Source of the DNA: Plazaster borealis
Taxonomy: Eukaryota; Echinodermata; Asteroidea; Forcipulatida; Labidiasteridae
Reading direction: 5' to 3'
NCBI GenBank assembly: GCA_021014325.1
Contig: CM037474.1
Coordinates: forward strand, 521,001-585,000
Length of the DNA stretch: 64,000 bases
The notes beneath the pieces are model-generated. The model was not told where the DNA came from. It did not search any database and worked only from the letters and a program-made list of their open reading frames with translations. A program made the translations under genes and the position numbers. Below are positions 34,830-47,470 of the stretch, piece by piece. The stretch's first letter is position 1. Each line of letters begins with the position of its first letter.

Positions 34830-36348
34830 TCATTCTTCAACTTGTTCTTTTGGTACTACACATGTGTATAATTTTGCACTTTGACAAAAAATGGTCTGCT
34901 TAGCCAGAAACCTGTTTGCAACAGTTCTAATGTGGAGTCTGTTTGTTTGCTTTGTTTCTACACGATTCTCTTGTGAAAACACCCTTTCCATGCTTGCCGA
35001 TGGATGTGGCAATGCGATAGTAGTCCACACATAAACTGTATTAACAGACCATAGACTGACTATTTTAGTCTCAGTTCATACCAGAATGATGGTGGATTGC
35101 GATTACCCATTCTGCTTGGCGTCTCCTTAGCATAGAGAAGAACCATCCATTGATCTCTTTGTCCCCAACTGTCTGCCTGATCAAGAGAGCTTCACATCTG
35201 TCACCTAGATGAATGTCTTCTCATTTCTTGTGGAGTCTTGGCTTTGATTAGGCCAATATCAGTTAGTTATTTGCTGTCAATAACGTCATCCTTTATGAAC
35301 ATTGTAAGGTTGTGTTGATCCTTCCCAGAAAGTCTACTGTGCGCTTAGCTTAGTGTCAATTTCTCTGATTGAAATTCCACATCATGTATTGCCTCTTGGA
35401 TTGCATGGAATTCATGTTGACGCTTGCTGCTTCAAGTGAAGTAAAAACATACATCTGTCATGAAGGCTTCCAGCCACGATGGAAAGCAGTTACTTGCATA
35501 ATTTGCACATAATGCGAAAGAATGCATCTAAGAATGAAGATGCCTGGAACATCTTTCTTCTAATGGGCTTGAAAACCACTATGAGAGCCCATCATTGAGC
35601 AGTTATCACTGGCAAAAAATTATATAGTAAAGGGGAATTCTTTTATTTCCAAGAGATTAATTAATTGCTTTATTGAGTCTTGCTCCAGTAGCATCATCTT
35701 CTTCAATTGTGTCGAGTAAAACATCAGTAGTTTCATGTTTGTCCTCATCAAAACATCCCATCACCACGGCTAGTATCTGACTGACTGAAACATGAGTGCT
35801 TTCATCTGTCAACAAAGAGAACTTCTGTTTTTTTCAGATCTCTGTGATACCAAGACGCTCCTCTGGCACTACACCCTCTTACATTACATAGGAGTTTGTT
35901 GTGCTTTAGGGACATGTTTTGAGCTGTTTTACCTACTGGAAACATCTGTTTCAGAGTGTCTACAAGATGGTCTGCCTGCATGAATGGGACATGATGTTCA
36001 GCCATGAAGCTTGTAAGAGGAAATTCAGCCCTTGCAACTTCTTCTTTTTCATCTGGCTCTGATCTCTCTCTGAAAGAAATTATTAATAGAAACAGATTTC
36101 GGTTGTTGCTGTGAAGTTGCTGTTGTGTTTTGGGATGGGGTTTTTTGTGTGAATCTTTGTGATTAATCAGTGATTGTTTGTTGGGATTCCTGACTTTGGT
36201 GTTACACAAATGGCCACTTCATATCTATTGGATCACTGTTGAGCCAATCTTTTAGGTCCTCTTCCTCCAGCCATTCATAGTGAAGAGCTAGTTGTACCAT
36301 CTTAAAACCTTTTTCTTGGGAGGGCACTTGAGGGTCTGATGTACTCAT
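34830..36348 (-). pseudogene. hAT-family transposase relic
   Basis: Read from 36348 downwards: MSTSDPQVPSQEKGFKMVQL with DWLNSDPIDMKWPF; after a frameshift CNTKVRNPNKQSLINHKDS, a decayed zinc-finger-like region; then VARAEFPLTSFMAEHHVPF and MQADHLVDTLKQMFP; then, near 35765-35825, LLTDESTHVSVSQILAVVM, the first catalytic Asp region of the hAT RNase H fold; and near 34930-35010 the C-terminal dimerisation motif PHPSASMERVFSQENRVETK. The middle is broken by stops and frameshifts, so it cannot make a transposase. A stretch at 34472-34780 (minus) between this and the LINE relic has an open frame I do not recognise. Confidence 0.85.
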
Positions 36349-39097
36349 GTATTATCTACCTACAATAATGTAAACGAAATGTAAACGACTTGAAACAAAC
36401 AGGGCATTACTTCTAACTTGACTCTTGGTTCTCACCAATCTGACGTCTTGCTTACAACATGTAGTACAGTACTGGGAAATCAGAACTTGCACACAATCAC
36501 ATGGGCAAGGAGAAATGTGAAAGGCCTTAAAGAAATGTGTGTTAAATAATTAATCAAAGTTGCAAGCTTAAGCGTTATTTTATTTCCAAAATCAATCCAT
36601 GAGTTTGAATGTTTTACTATGAAATGACCACATAATCTAGTTTTACACACCACTATAAAGTGCAGCGTTAGTAACTCTATAATGTTTGTAATGTAACAGC
36701 ACAACCAAAGCAACATGTACTTTTTGTGGCACTAGAGGGATTTTTGATTGTATGTGTGTGTGTGTTTTGGTTCAAATAAATTGTCAATTGACATAAAACA
36801 ATTAATAATTCTGCATAGGATTAAGCCTTTAAATTGAAAATTTTGCAAGTTATCGTGTCGATGAAGCCATCAAATTTATGTATATATTTGTTTGGAAATT
36901 TTGCAGTTAAACATAATGTTGGATCATGTGATTTTAATTGACCTTCAACATTCTTTTTTAAGGATCCTGGTTTGGTATACTAAATATTAGTGTAGGACAT
37001 AAATGAAATGATAAAATGAATTTTATTATCATTTTTTTATTTTTTTTAAGTGCTTCATCTTTGAGAAAGTTAAGATTTCCGTTATCCACACAAACAAAAT
37101 TTGCCACCAGCATTGTTTTTTTCTGTTTGTCAGAAAACGTCAATACAGAGATTCAACTTGGTCACACAGTGTAAAATCAGATATAGGCAATAATATCATG
37201 ATTTTTTAACACATCACCCTGGGTAATGCCTGAGTACTGTGTGTGGTACGCAGGTGTTCTATCAAACTCCTTGCATGATTGGTCGGTGAATCACCCAATT
37301 TGCCAGAAAAGATGGTGTCTATCGGGAACTATCTATAGTTATTGATGTGTTTGGAATAATGCTCGCTCCTATCCTTTTAAAGTATATTGCTTGATTCTAG
37401 AGGAATGATTCAAGTTTAAAGTGAAAATGGATTACAGGTTTCTTTGAAATGATAGCATCCCTGAGTCTGGTGAAATTCTTGCTGCGGTATTTAATACCAA
37501 TATTAAACTGTTGTTAAATTTGTGATTTAACAATGTATGTATATAATTTAATTCATTGTATTTCATTGTACTTTATGCATTTTCACTCCAATTTGATTCT
37601 TTCATTGCAACATTTTGTTAATGATCCTTTGTAAGAATTTGTGGTGTATTTCGAAATGTGGTTCAAGTTAGTGCTCATGTCTTTGTTTATTTAACATTAT
37701 GTGACTGTTTTAGTATCATTATGCCACTATGCCAGGTCATTAATATTCAATGAAATAAAATAGTATATATTTGTCATATAAATACTTCATCGTATTTTTA
37801 AACGCAATCAAAACCTTGCATATTTTAAACACCTTTGAGAAAATTTCCTTAATGTATGAAATATGAAAAGAATTTTCTACACCTTATGGTCAGTATAAAG
37901 AAAACCAGGTTGTTTAAAAAAAAGTTTTGGAAAAAAAATCAAAATCAAAAGTACTATAAATAAATATAACTACACCCTTCAAATTTTATATTTTACATTT
38001 TTAAGAATGTTGTTGATCCATGTACTAAATTTCTCCTCTTCTAAACTCGGTTGATAGGATTATAACCCTAACCATCGCAAATCCTTTTATATCCGCATTG
38101 CCAAAATGATCAAGGATTCAGAAATCAGAAGGACTGAGGGTTGTAGGCCCAAATAACAATTGCTTATCACTGGGTCAGGCATTCCATTCTTATCCTAGTC
38201 CACTTATGTAAAGGGTTGAATTTGTGGTAAACCTGTACGAAAAGAGGTATAACTTACAAGATGCAATCACCATGAGAGGAAATTCCATTTGTGGAGTAGG
38301 TGTGCTTACAAGAAAATAAGGTATATGTGCCACTCCATGCCAAAATAAACACTTCTTGGAAATAGTGAAATGGCATTAAAAATGAAAACAACCAAAACAT
38401 CTGCCTGATATCAATGTGATGTGATGTTTCATACATTCTATATTTTGAGTGATATTTACCATATAGGTCCTATTTTGGTGTTATTTGAAAGCTCATATTC
38501 GAGCAAATAAACACAATTTTTAAGCTTTGAAAGGAAGTACCTGGTTTTAGTGTGGAGCGAAACATACAGGTTAACTAAGTTAAAAGTTATGGAGGGGAGA
38601 CTTTTTAAAGGTAATGTGGCAACAGATATTCTGTGTAAAATCTATTATTTTTTAAAAATGGGTGTAAGTTTGGTATGTTTGATGTGAACAATTGAAATTT
38701 AGACAACATGTCTAACTAAAAAAGAAATAAATTAATACAAATAAAAAAAGAAATAAAAATTAATGGGTTGAAATTTAGACCCGTGCAGATTAAATCTTGC
38801 TCAAATTTTTATTTTATTGTATTTATTTGTTTAACTAAATAAGCCTGAACCTGTGTCTATGATTGGGTTTCAACAGCTGTTTCTTCACTAATTTAATTGT
38901 CAGCTGTGCTTTCATAATATTTGATGTGTTTTGGTTGGATTTTTATGCACAAATATGTGCATTGAGATACACTGTATATTTTGGTGAATATTGTCTTGGA
39001 TTGTTTGCAATAAACAATTTAAAACTTCAGTAAAAAAAAGTACTTAAAATGTTTGCAATGTCTTCTGTCAGCGTTATTATTTGTATGAATCAAGCCA

Positions 39098-39440
39098 TGA
39101 ATAACTTGTTGTGACCGGACTCAAGTTCTGAAGGCTTGTTCAGGGGGCTGTGGGTTCGATTCCAGGTCAAGACACTTGTGTCCTTGAACAAGGCACTTAA
39201 CCATAAATTGCTTCTCTTAACTCAGGTATATAAATGGGAATCTGAGAGGGCAGAGACGTGATGGATTAATCACTTATCTAATAAAATAATCAGCTTGCTG
39301 TTGTATGCTCTCCAGGGAGTTGAGAAAGTTTGAGATAAGGTTGACATATGCTTGATAAACAGGATTTTTAATGTTGAAAAGCCCTTGATCTACTAGGATC
39401 TGCTATATAACAGCCAAGTAATATTATTATTATTAAATAT
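39098..39440 (+). repeat. tRNA-derived SINE, 5' truncated
   Basis: GACTCAAGTTCTGAAGGCTT, GGGTTCGATTCCAGGTCAAG, AACAAGGCACTTAACCATAA, CTCCAGGGAGTTGAGAAAG, ATTATTATTATTA tail. Confidence 0.8.
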
Positions 39441-39764
39441 TATTTATGTAGGTTTGAAAGATTGTACTATAATATCAACATAAAAAAGGAGAACAATTAC
39501 TCACCAAGACAGATAAAATAAATGATCTTCTGAGAAAGTCAGAAAAACCAACATTACAAATGAAAAGAAAATCTTTTTAAAAAAGATCTCATGAACACGG
39601 TGAATATGAAAAAGAAGGAAGGAAAGTTTCTTTCATAAAGTTGGAACCATTTGCATTTACCGAAAAATAATACATGCAGTATGGTATACGTTGGGGGCGC
39701 GCGCACGATGTGCCCTTTAAATGCTTATTGGAGTAAACATTCAACAAACCTACCTTCATTCAAG

Positions 39765-42700
39765 ATGGCAGCCTCCAGTGACTCGCCACTCGGAATTTTC
39801 CACAGAAGTATTTCCAGCATTTTTGACGGATGGACAGTACTCCAGGTAGTAAATAAATGTGTGTATGTCTGTGAGGCCTTAATAATAATGATGAAAAACC
39901 ATTTGAGTTGAGTCAGAGTATTGCCACTATTTGGGGCTAAGAAAAAACGTTTCAAAATCAAAAGATGGTTGGTCTGTCCGTCATGTCCGTTCGTTAGTAC
40001 TCAAAAACAAGCTCAGTACTGAGTTAGCCTACTCCGGTTGAACGTTTGCATACAAAACATATGGTACGAAGACGTGGGGCAGCATGCCAGTACTGCGGTT
40101 GCACTAAAAATCGACAACTGAACTGACGACAACTGCCGACAACAAATTTTAAATGCACTTTAATTAACGACGGCACTTTAATTAACGACGTTTGAACAAA
40201 AATAAACCATTAAATATATGTAAAAGAGTCGTATCTAAATCACCTTCAATCTGTTGAAGAGTTTGTATTTTTAACTGTAGAAAAAAGGTTTTTTTACCCA
40301 GAATTAGTTCATCTTGCATAGGCTACTTGCCGTTTTTATTACCCAGTATGGTATCGTCCTGGTACGGTCGAAAGACAACATGGCGTACGCTACTTGTCGT
40401 TACTAACTCGAGGTAAAAAAAACTAGAGTAGGGCGGGGCAAACAATTTTAAAACCTTGGCAAAGAACCCGCTATTGTCCCAGTAGGGCAGGGCAACAAAA
40501 TTGTACAACCTCATCCAAGTCCCCGCTATTGTCCCGGATAGCGGGGCATTGTTTTTTTGCACATCCGTCTATGTCCTGGCTATTAAGTATTTAAAAACAA
40601 ACTAATACCAGTAGTTTGCAAAATTCTGCGTATGTATTTCCAGAAAAAGCTACTTTGTTTTAATGCAAAAACCAAACTCAAGATTTAAATGTTATCACTC
40701 TACTTTCTCCATATGTTTTCAGCTAGCAGTCCATCATGGGTATGGTGGAATTCACGGTCGAGAAAAAGCTTTGTGGATGGTGGATGCAGTGTACAATTGG
40801 TTCCAAGAAAATGGTAACGATGATATTAATGGTTGCTTTTTTGTTTGTTGTTTTGATGAGAGAGAAGGGAAAGAAGTTAAAGATTCAGAAAGCCGTTCCC
40901 ATGGCGGCGATCTTGATCCTCCTCTAAATCAAACTCAGGTGAACAGAAATGTCAAGATCCAGGAGTTACATGTAGCTCATTTAAATTCATTAGAGACCAT
41001 AGTGGCCACAAGCGGCTTGTACCAAAATGCCCATAGCGGTCGAAAACGACCGCAAGGTTTGACCTACTTCCATTCACATAAAAAGGTCAAAGTAAAGGTC
41101 ATGTCCGGATATGAAATTTTCCAATGTAGTATGTTAACATGGTATCCCAATTTCTAAACATAAAACTAAATTATCTGCTTCGTGTTATTTCTGTGGACAT
41201 TTTTACTGACAAATTTAGTTAAAGAAATGAACAATATTAGCAATGTCTGGGCGTTTTGCGAATACAGAAATGAATGGTCTCTAAAGGGTTAATCTTCTGA
41301 CTAATTTTAAAAGCCCTTTGCCACCTACTCTTGCTAGATTTAAATGTCTATACAAAAGATTGAGATTTTCATGAGTGTTTATATTTTTCATAATTATATT
41401 CTATCTATTCATTGTTAATATTGAGCTAGTTTTCTGTAATGATTTATGCCAGAAAAGTTTAATAATTGAGCTTGGAACAAACTTCAACTTACTGTTAGGA
41501 ATGCTGCTAGCCTTGGTGTTTTGAAATCAGTACTGAAGAGTCTTTTTTAACAAGCTTTTTACTAATTTGTGTTTTTGCTATTATTCTTGCTTTCCTAAGA
41601 ACATTTTGTATATTTATTGTCTTATTGTTAATGCCTTTTTTAAGTGTTACAAATTTGTTGTGCTATTGTAAATTATAACATGATCTCATGTTGAGTTCTG
41701 CAAGGTTCTTGTCTAATCATACTTTTTATAAATATATTGTGGTATTTCCCAGATTTTAACCAGCTTATTTGTGTTCTAAATGTGATTTTCCTAAGTGTTT
41801 AGCTTGTTATCATTGTCCTTTCTCGGTTATTTTTTTTTATCATGATCGTTGATGAATTGCATGGCCACAATATAAATCAACAAATGATTATTATTCTTAT
41901 TAATATTAATGACGGACTTTTTTTCAGATGGAATTGAGCCTGATGAGTTAGAGGGCTTCATTGCTGAGATCATGGACAATGAATTTGATACAAGAGCTGA
42001 AGATGGAAGCTTACTATCGGTAGGAACTTCAGAAATCTTTTTTTCCCCCAATCTTTTGAATTTGGGAGCGTCTCAAAAGTCTGAACAGTAGGAATGTTCC
42101 AAATGGATTGGTTTTAAGTACTCCAGCAGACATACTAGGACCGGTTCCAATGCTGAAACGTTCAATGGGAATGTTCAGAAGGCTAACGCTTATATTCCTT
42201 CAATTAGGATCGTTGCCGTAGTTCGGCACAATGTCACGGTCCAGTGCCTAGAACTTGCCTGACTTTTGAGACTTTTCCCTCGTATGTTTTAGAATTAGTC
42301 TTGGGCAGTTCAAGTAGGTATCCAGTCCTACCCAGCTCCAAAATTGAACCGTGGCTCCACTTTTCTGTAGTACCAGGTACCTGTGATCGTTGATTAAAAA
42401 TTTTCTGACTTATACCAGTTCCAAAAAGTATAAGTCTATTTAGTATAATTTTTTGCTGTAATTATTAACAAGTATTTTCATTAGTTTGAAACTGTGACCT
42501 TCAGCAAGTACATGTAGACTGCATGTACGTCAAAATAGCATTTCAAGTGAATTTTTGAAGACATTTATTTTCCAAGTCTGGTCAAGCTCTGCATCTAGCT
42601 CTGATTTGCTTTACTTCCACACTACATTAAAGTATAAACCACCAGGCTTACCATTATTACTTGTATAACAAGAGTTGCTAATCATCACTGTTAACCACTT

Positions 42701-45700
42701 CTCGTCTGTGTTTACAAAAAAAATCTTGCCCACCCGCAGTATTATTTTTTTTGGAATTTTTGTGAGCTTCTTGATCAGTTGTTTCCTTTGAAAATATTGT
42801 TGCCGCAATGAAACCCTGACTTGACAAAGGAAAGACAACAAAGGTTCTCATAATTAGCTCTGTGATTTGATGCTGTCGTGAGTAAATTGAATAATAATAA
42901 CACACAACATTTATTAGGCGCTTAATACGGATGTTTCTAAGCGCACCATTGTCTGACTACAAATTCTTTTCCTGCAAGGTATGTGGAGCTACGTTTGAAG
43001 TATGAGGCCTATTCATTTATAGCACCATGCAATGGTTTACAAGGTGCTGTGGTGCAATATATGCTGCCGAACAGACCAGGAACACCGGGGCGAACCCCTT
43101 CTCTTTATGATAAGTGCACTGGGTTCTTTTACGTGCATTACACAACACACGGGACCAACGGCTTTACGTCCCATCCGAAGGACGAAGCATGTGGTTAAGT
43201 GTCTTGCTTAAGGACACAAGTGTCACGACTGGGATTTGAACCCACACTCTCCTGATCAGAAACACCAGAGCTTGAGTTCGGTGTTCGTATCCGCTCGGCC
43301 ACGACACGCCAGTAGGCACTCAACATGATTCACAGAACCTAGGCCGTAAGCCACGGCCAAAAAACTGCCATGGTATGCTGGAACCACGGAACGCTCGAAC
43401 TTGCCTCGCATTGAGCTAAATTTAATGACAAACAATGGTGGCAGCCTGTCCATTCTTGTATGCCACATTTGTATAACAGCCTGGAATTGTGAGTTGCACA
43501 ATAACCCCCCGGAAAGGTTATTTACAAGGCATTTACAATAGAAAGTCTGGATGGACAAAAATGCCAGCCCTGGCTGTCAGCATTAAATTGCTGAAAATCA
43601 GAAATAGTTCCGGGCCTTAAAAAATTGTCCTCCGTAAGTCTGTCTTAAAAACATTTTTCGGATAAAGGTGTCATCCGGCGTGAAGTGGTTAATGGATAAT
43701 GGCATCAGGATGGCCATAGCATGATGAGATATATTGATGTGTGGTTTTCACATTAGCTGGGGTGAGAGTCATCGCTGACAAAAAATATCTGAAACTAGAA
43801 TCCAAGTTTTAGGAGGTGTGTTGAAATGATGGCATTTCCACCTTTTGGTAAATCCCTTGAGTTGTAATAGATTGCAAGGAACAGTATCCTCAATACTGGA
43901 GAAGTACACTGGATCAAACAGCATTGTTTCTTAATATTTTTTTCAGCAGGCAGACATAAACAAATTGGAATTAAGATAAAAAGGTCTGAACTTTCTGATC
44001 CCTGCATTAGATATCACAGAGGGTTTGTCATCACTTTGATCTGTGTAAATCAGGAAGCCATGCTGTGGTATTACAGAGCATACAAGAAGCACCTAAAGCC
44101 AGCCTAGAATCCAGCCAAGCAGCAGCTAGTCAAGATATAGAGGTAACATACTGTCAGTCTCAAGCATATTGGAACATTTGGCATTATGAAAATGTGTAAT
44201 TTCTATTTCCTACACAAGTTATTGAAGAATATTACTTAGATTTTGAACCTAACATTGATAGAGGTTAGTAAATTGTTTCACCACATCATGTTATTTCTAT
44301 TTTTGGGTTTGTTGGTTTGTTTTTTGTTGTTCACTGTCTTTTTATAGTGTGTCATGACTGAGGGTCTAGTACAGAGGGCTCAAGTTCTGATGGTTAAGTC
44401 ATTGGTGTGTGGGTTCGAATCCCAGTCATGACACCTGTGTCCTTGAGCAAAATGCCTGGAATTGCTTCTTTTCACTCCAGGGCTTGTATAAATGGGTACC
44501 TGCGAGGGTAGAGGTTGACATTGTGTTTGAAAAAGCCTTTGGAGCGCTACGGCAGCTCGGGCTGTATACTCCCCAGGGAGCTGAGAAAGATTACAGGAAT
44601 GTTATTGGCCCAATGACTAGGGCACTAATATAAAGCGCATTGATTAGTTATTGTAAAATGCACTAAGAACTAGTTATTATTATTATTGTTCAGTGATATT
44701 TTTACTTATCTGTACATTATAGGTTTTTCTATTTATTACTTGTGCTTTAAGTTTACACTTCACTTTTCTTAGAGCACAAATAATATAAAAGAAGGGGTTT
44801 GCACCAACAAGCTTTGCTTGTTGTGAACCCTCCCACATCTTTGCTACTTTTATTTTCAAAGCATATCAAAGTCAAACCTTTAGTCTTATTTACTTTAAAA
44901 CGTATTTTAATTGTTTGGTATGAATGTACCTTTGTTAAACATTGTGTGCATTGATGTGATTGATTGATTGATTGATTAATTGATTTATTGACTGATTGAT
45001 TGATTGAATGATTAACTGATTGATTGATGTATGATAAACACTGTATACTCAGTATTTTCTGAGTACTGCAGGGGAGAAACCCACAGGCTACTAATCAATG
45101 AACCCTGCATCCTTGAGCAGATGTCTAAACTTGTTGAGAATTATATTTCAATAAATATTTGATCACTTTGTTATAAGCTCCTATTAACCCAATTCACCTG
45201 ACATCATAATCACAATAATCTTGGTTGCACCACTTTGGTAGTCAATGTCTCTGTGTTTTACACAGTGTCTAAAATAGGTGACGTGACGTTTACATGTTTA
45301 CCTGTTGACTCCCAAAATGGTGAGCGTGGCAAAGTCGCCCTCGTGTGACATGCTTGAAAGGGATCAATAAAAAAGGAACCTTTTTGCTCATGTATTTCAG
45401 GACTGTTCACCATTTCCCCCTCAATTTCACTCTGGTAATAGGATACAGATGATGCACCACCTCATGAACACAATTTACATACCATGATGGGCAATATAGA
45501 GATGAGCACCAATGACGGGAAACCAGTGATGAGTGGATTCACAGATCAAGAACAACCTAGCAAGAAAGGTAATAGACCATAACATGGGCAATTATCACCT
45601 AAAAGGAATGAGTGGTCATGAAGCTTGCTATTGGATTGACGACCAAATTCAACCAAAACTTGGCCAAGCGTTCTAGAGTATTGAACTCAAGTCCTGGTGG

Positions 45701-47066
45701 CTTAGTAACCGGAATGTGGGTTCGAATCCCGGTCGTCACACTTGTGTTCTTGGGCAAGGCACTTCACTATTCTTGTTTCTCATTACCCGAGTGAAAGGTT
45801 AGATATTGTTGATGTGAATGATTAGCAGCCTGTGTGCCCATTTGGCTGTCGGTGCTGCATACTCCTAAGGAGTTGAGGTGGTTTGAGGAATGCTTAAGTC
45901 CCAATGAACAGGGGTAATATTAGTGTAAGGCACTTTGATGCAATGTTCAAAAGCGCTTAATAAATGCCTATTTTTATTTTTATTGTTGTCATTATTATAA
46001 TGCAATCTGTTTCAGGCAGTTGAAATGATGACTGTATGACACCATACAGTTTCATATAATTTGTGTTATTGTAATATTTCCTTGTTTATAATATCAAGTC
46101 ACAAGTTGTTGCTTGCTTTTTACATTGAATGTATTTTTGTATTTGCTATTTCATGTAATGTTGTTTGATGTCATGATTACTTTATCCTTTGTAGTTGAGG
46201 AGTTTTGAAGTTGTTAAACTTGTAATTAATGTAATTCAATCACTGATGACATCATGGTGATGTAACAATGATGTAACTTGTTTTGTTGACTAAATTGTTT
46301 AACTTGGTGCGCTACATATTTTGTAGCACAGGCTGTACTGTATGCTCTCCAGGGAGCTGAGATGGTTTTGTTTAAAGGCATCGTACACATTTGGTAATGA
46401 CTCTGAAAATTTATGGCTATAAAAACGTACCTGGTAAGAAGTACAGCAGCTTTGGATTGTATAATGCATTTTGAGAGACTTTTTACTTCGAAGGAGTGCG
46501 GTTATGGAAAAATATATCACTTTTTATTCCCAAAATATTTTGAATATTTCTCAGAGTGTGTATTCCAATGCAGATTATTCTTCCCGTGTGGACATAACCG
46601 CTACCACCTTTTGAAATAAAATTTTCACTGGTTAGTTTTATGGTATATATCTACAACTATATAGGATTGAAACAAACAATAGGCTCCAACTACCAAACGT
46701 GTACGATGCATTTAAGGAATGAAATAAATGGCCAAGTGACCAGGGGTAATAATGTTTGAATGCCATGAGCGGCACTGAGTGATGGATTTGAGCGCTATAT
46801 AAGAAGCCACTATTATTATTATTATTAATAGTTCTTAGCTACAATTACAATGTGTCATTTATTCCAATGTGATAAACAAGTAACACATTTTAAAATGTAG
46901 GTTTTTAAACCTAGGTCATTGAATAGCTTATTGAATAGTTTATTTTCTTCCACGAACAATCACGTAACATCTGCCTGTTTCTCTGCTTTATTTCCTTTTA
47001 GAATCTCCAAAAGCTGAAACTGATGACGATGGATGGACGACAGTTACAAAAAGCAGAAAAAAATAA
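39765..47066 (+). CDS. TSR2: TSR2, 40S ribosomal subunit maturation factor (eS26 escortin)
   Basis: Family knowledge: TSR2 binds ribosomal protein eS26 (RPS26), shields it and delivers it to pre-40S particles; it is needed for 20S pre-rRNA processing. Six exons: 39765-39845, 40723-40813, 41928-42019, 44011-44142, 45442-45568 and 47002-47066. All phases join, giving 195 residues against about 191 in human. WTVLQLAVHHGYGGIHGREK spans exons 1-2. GIEPDELEGFIAEIMDNEFD in exon 3 is the acidic family core, followed by AEDGSLLS. Exon 4 reads ISQRVCHHFDLCKSGSHAVV. The C terminus DDDGWTTVTKSRKK is the conserved DGWT motif plus basic tail. The start is ATG at 39765, directly before AASSDSPLG; an in-frame upstream ATG (39651) would add 38 unlike residues. 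The frame at 40663-41157 is only intron read-through. Confidence 0.95.
41470..41550 (+). pseudogene. LINE polymerase C-terminal fragment
   Basis: Reads AWNKLQLTVRNAASLGVLKS then VLKSLF and a stop, resembling the WN.LP...R.A.S...FK..LK..LF end of jockey/CR1/L2-type polymerases. Only about 27 codons are recognisable. Lies in TSR2 intron 2. Confidence 0.55.
42691..43692. mobile_element. TTAA-flanked element, copy 2, carrying a nested SINE
   Basis: Left end TTAACCACTTCTCGTCTGTG; right end GGCGTGAAGTGGTTAATGG, giving inverted CCACTTC termini inside TTAA. Homologous to 23422-24027 on both sides of an inserted SINE (42893-43315). TSR2 intron 3. Confidence 0.85.
42893..43315 (-). repeat. tRNA-derived SINE, full length, inserted in a MITE
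   Basis: On the minus strand it begins GGCGTGTCGTGGCCGAGCGG, with GTGGGTTCAAATCCCAGTCG, CACTTAACCACATGCTTCGT, GGGGTTCGCCCCGGTGTTCC and a (TTATT)n tail. Its ends interrupt the TTAA element at 42691-43692. Confidence 0.9.
44347..44695 (+). repeat. tRNA-derived SINE
   Basis: GTGTCATGACTGAGGGTCTA, GTGGGTTCGAATCCCAGTCA, CTGTATACTCCCCAGGGAGC, ATTATTATTATTG tail. TSR2 intron 4. Confidence 0.85.
44957..45030. repeat. (TTGA)n microsatellite
   Basis: Imperfect GATTGATTGATTGATTGATT and similar runs. TSR2 intron 4. Confidence 0.9.
45186..45325. repeat. Dispersed repeat pair, copy 1 (see 53373-53500)
   Basis: CAATTCACCTGA.ATCAT, CACAAT, TTGGTTG.ACCA.TTTGG.AGTCAA and a TGTTTAC block are shared in order with 53373-53500. 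Confidence 0.6.
45640..45995 (+). repeat. tRNA-derived SINE
   Basis: TTGAACTCAAGTCCTGGTGG, TGGGTTCGAATCCCGGTCGT, GGGCAAGGCACTTCACTATT, ACTCCTAAGGAGTTGAGGTG, AGCGCTTAATAAATGCCTAT. TSR2 intron 5. Confidence 0.8.
46305..46830 (+). repeat. SINE 3' half split by a MITE
   Basis: CTTGGTGCGCTACATATTTT, CTCCAGGGAGCTGAGATGGT before the insertion, and AAGGAATGAAATAAATGGCC, AGCGCTATATAAGAAGCCAC plus (ATT)n after it. TSR2 intron 5. Confidence 0.85.
46372..46715. mobile_element. TTAA-flanked MITE inserted in a SINE
   Basis: TTAAAGGCATCGTACAC at the left and GTGTACGATGCATTTAA at the right: 12 of 13 inverted terminal bases inside a duplicated TTAA. 344 bp, non-coding. Removing it restores the SINE phrase GAGATGGTTT...TTAAGGAATG seen intact elsewhere. 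Confidence 0.9.
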
Positions 47067-47239
47067 CACCAACTTCACTAGCTAATCAAATTAACAAATT
47101 AAACTGTATATCATAGTGTATAAATTATTTTACGCTGCAACTGTCATTTTGAATTAATGCACCTTTCAGTACTTGAATATGCTCCTTCCCTTTTGAGTTT
47201 ATGCTTGAAATCTTCCGGAGTTATACTCAAGCACAGAGC

Positions 47240-47470
47240 GTGTCATGGCCGAGTGGTCAAGCTCTGGTGTTTCTGATCAGCAGAGTGTGGGTTTGAGTCC
47301 CGGTCATGACACTTGGGTCATTAAGCAAGACGCTTAACCATTATTGCTTTGTCCTTTGGATGGGACGTAAAGCCATAGGTCCCATGTGTTGTGTAATGCA
47401 CATAAAAGAACCCAGTACACTTATCGTTTAGAGAAGTGGTTCACCCTGATGTTTCTGGCATGGTTGGCAA
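47240..47470 (+). repeat. tRNA-derived SINE, 3' truncated
   Basis: GCGTGTCATGGCCGAGTGGT, GTGTTTCTGATCAGCAGAGT, GTGGGTTTGAGTCCCGGTCA, AAAGAACCCAGTACACTTAT. Confidence 0.85.

Larger units (their letters stand above)
31361..39764. other. Gene-poor interval between ALG12 and TSR2
   Basis: Contains a minisatellite (31665-33072), LINE and hAT relics (34104-36348), a repeat-like inverted block near 38060-38200 and a SINE (39098-39440). The stretches 33080-34000 and 36360-38050 are AT-rich with no recognisable gene. Confidence 0.6.

Noticed and set aside
40663..41157. 164-codon open frame on the plus strand
   Set aside because: Its middle is TSR2 exon 2 (40723-40813) in the real frame; the rest is intron read-through past a clear donor.
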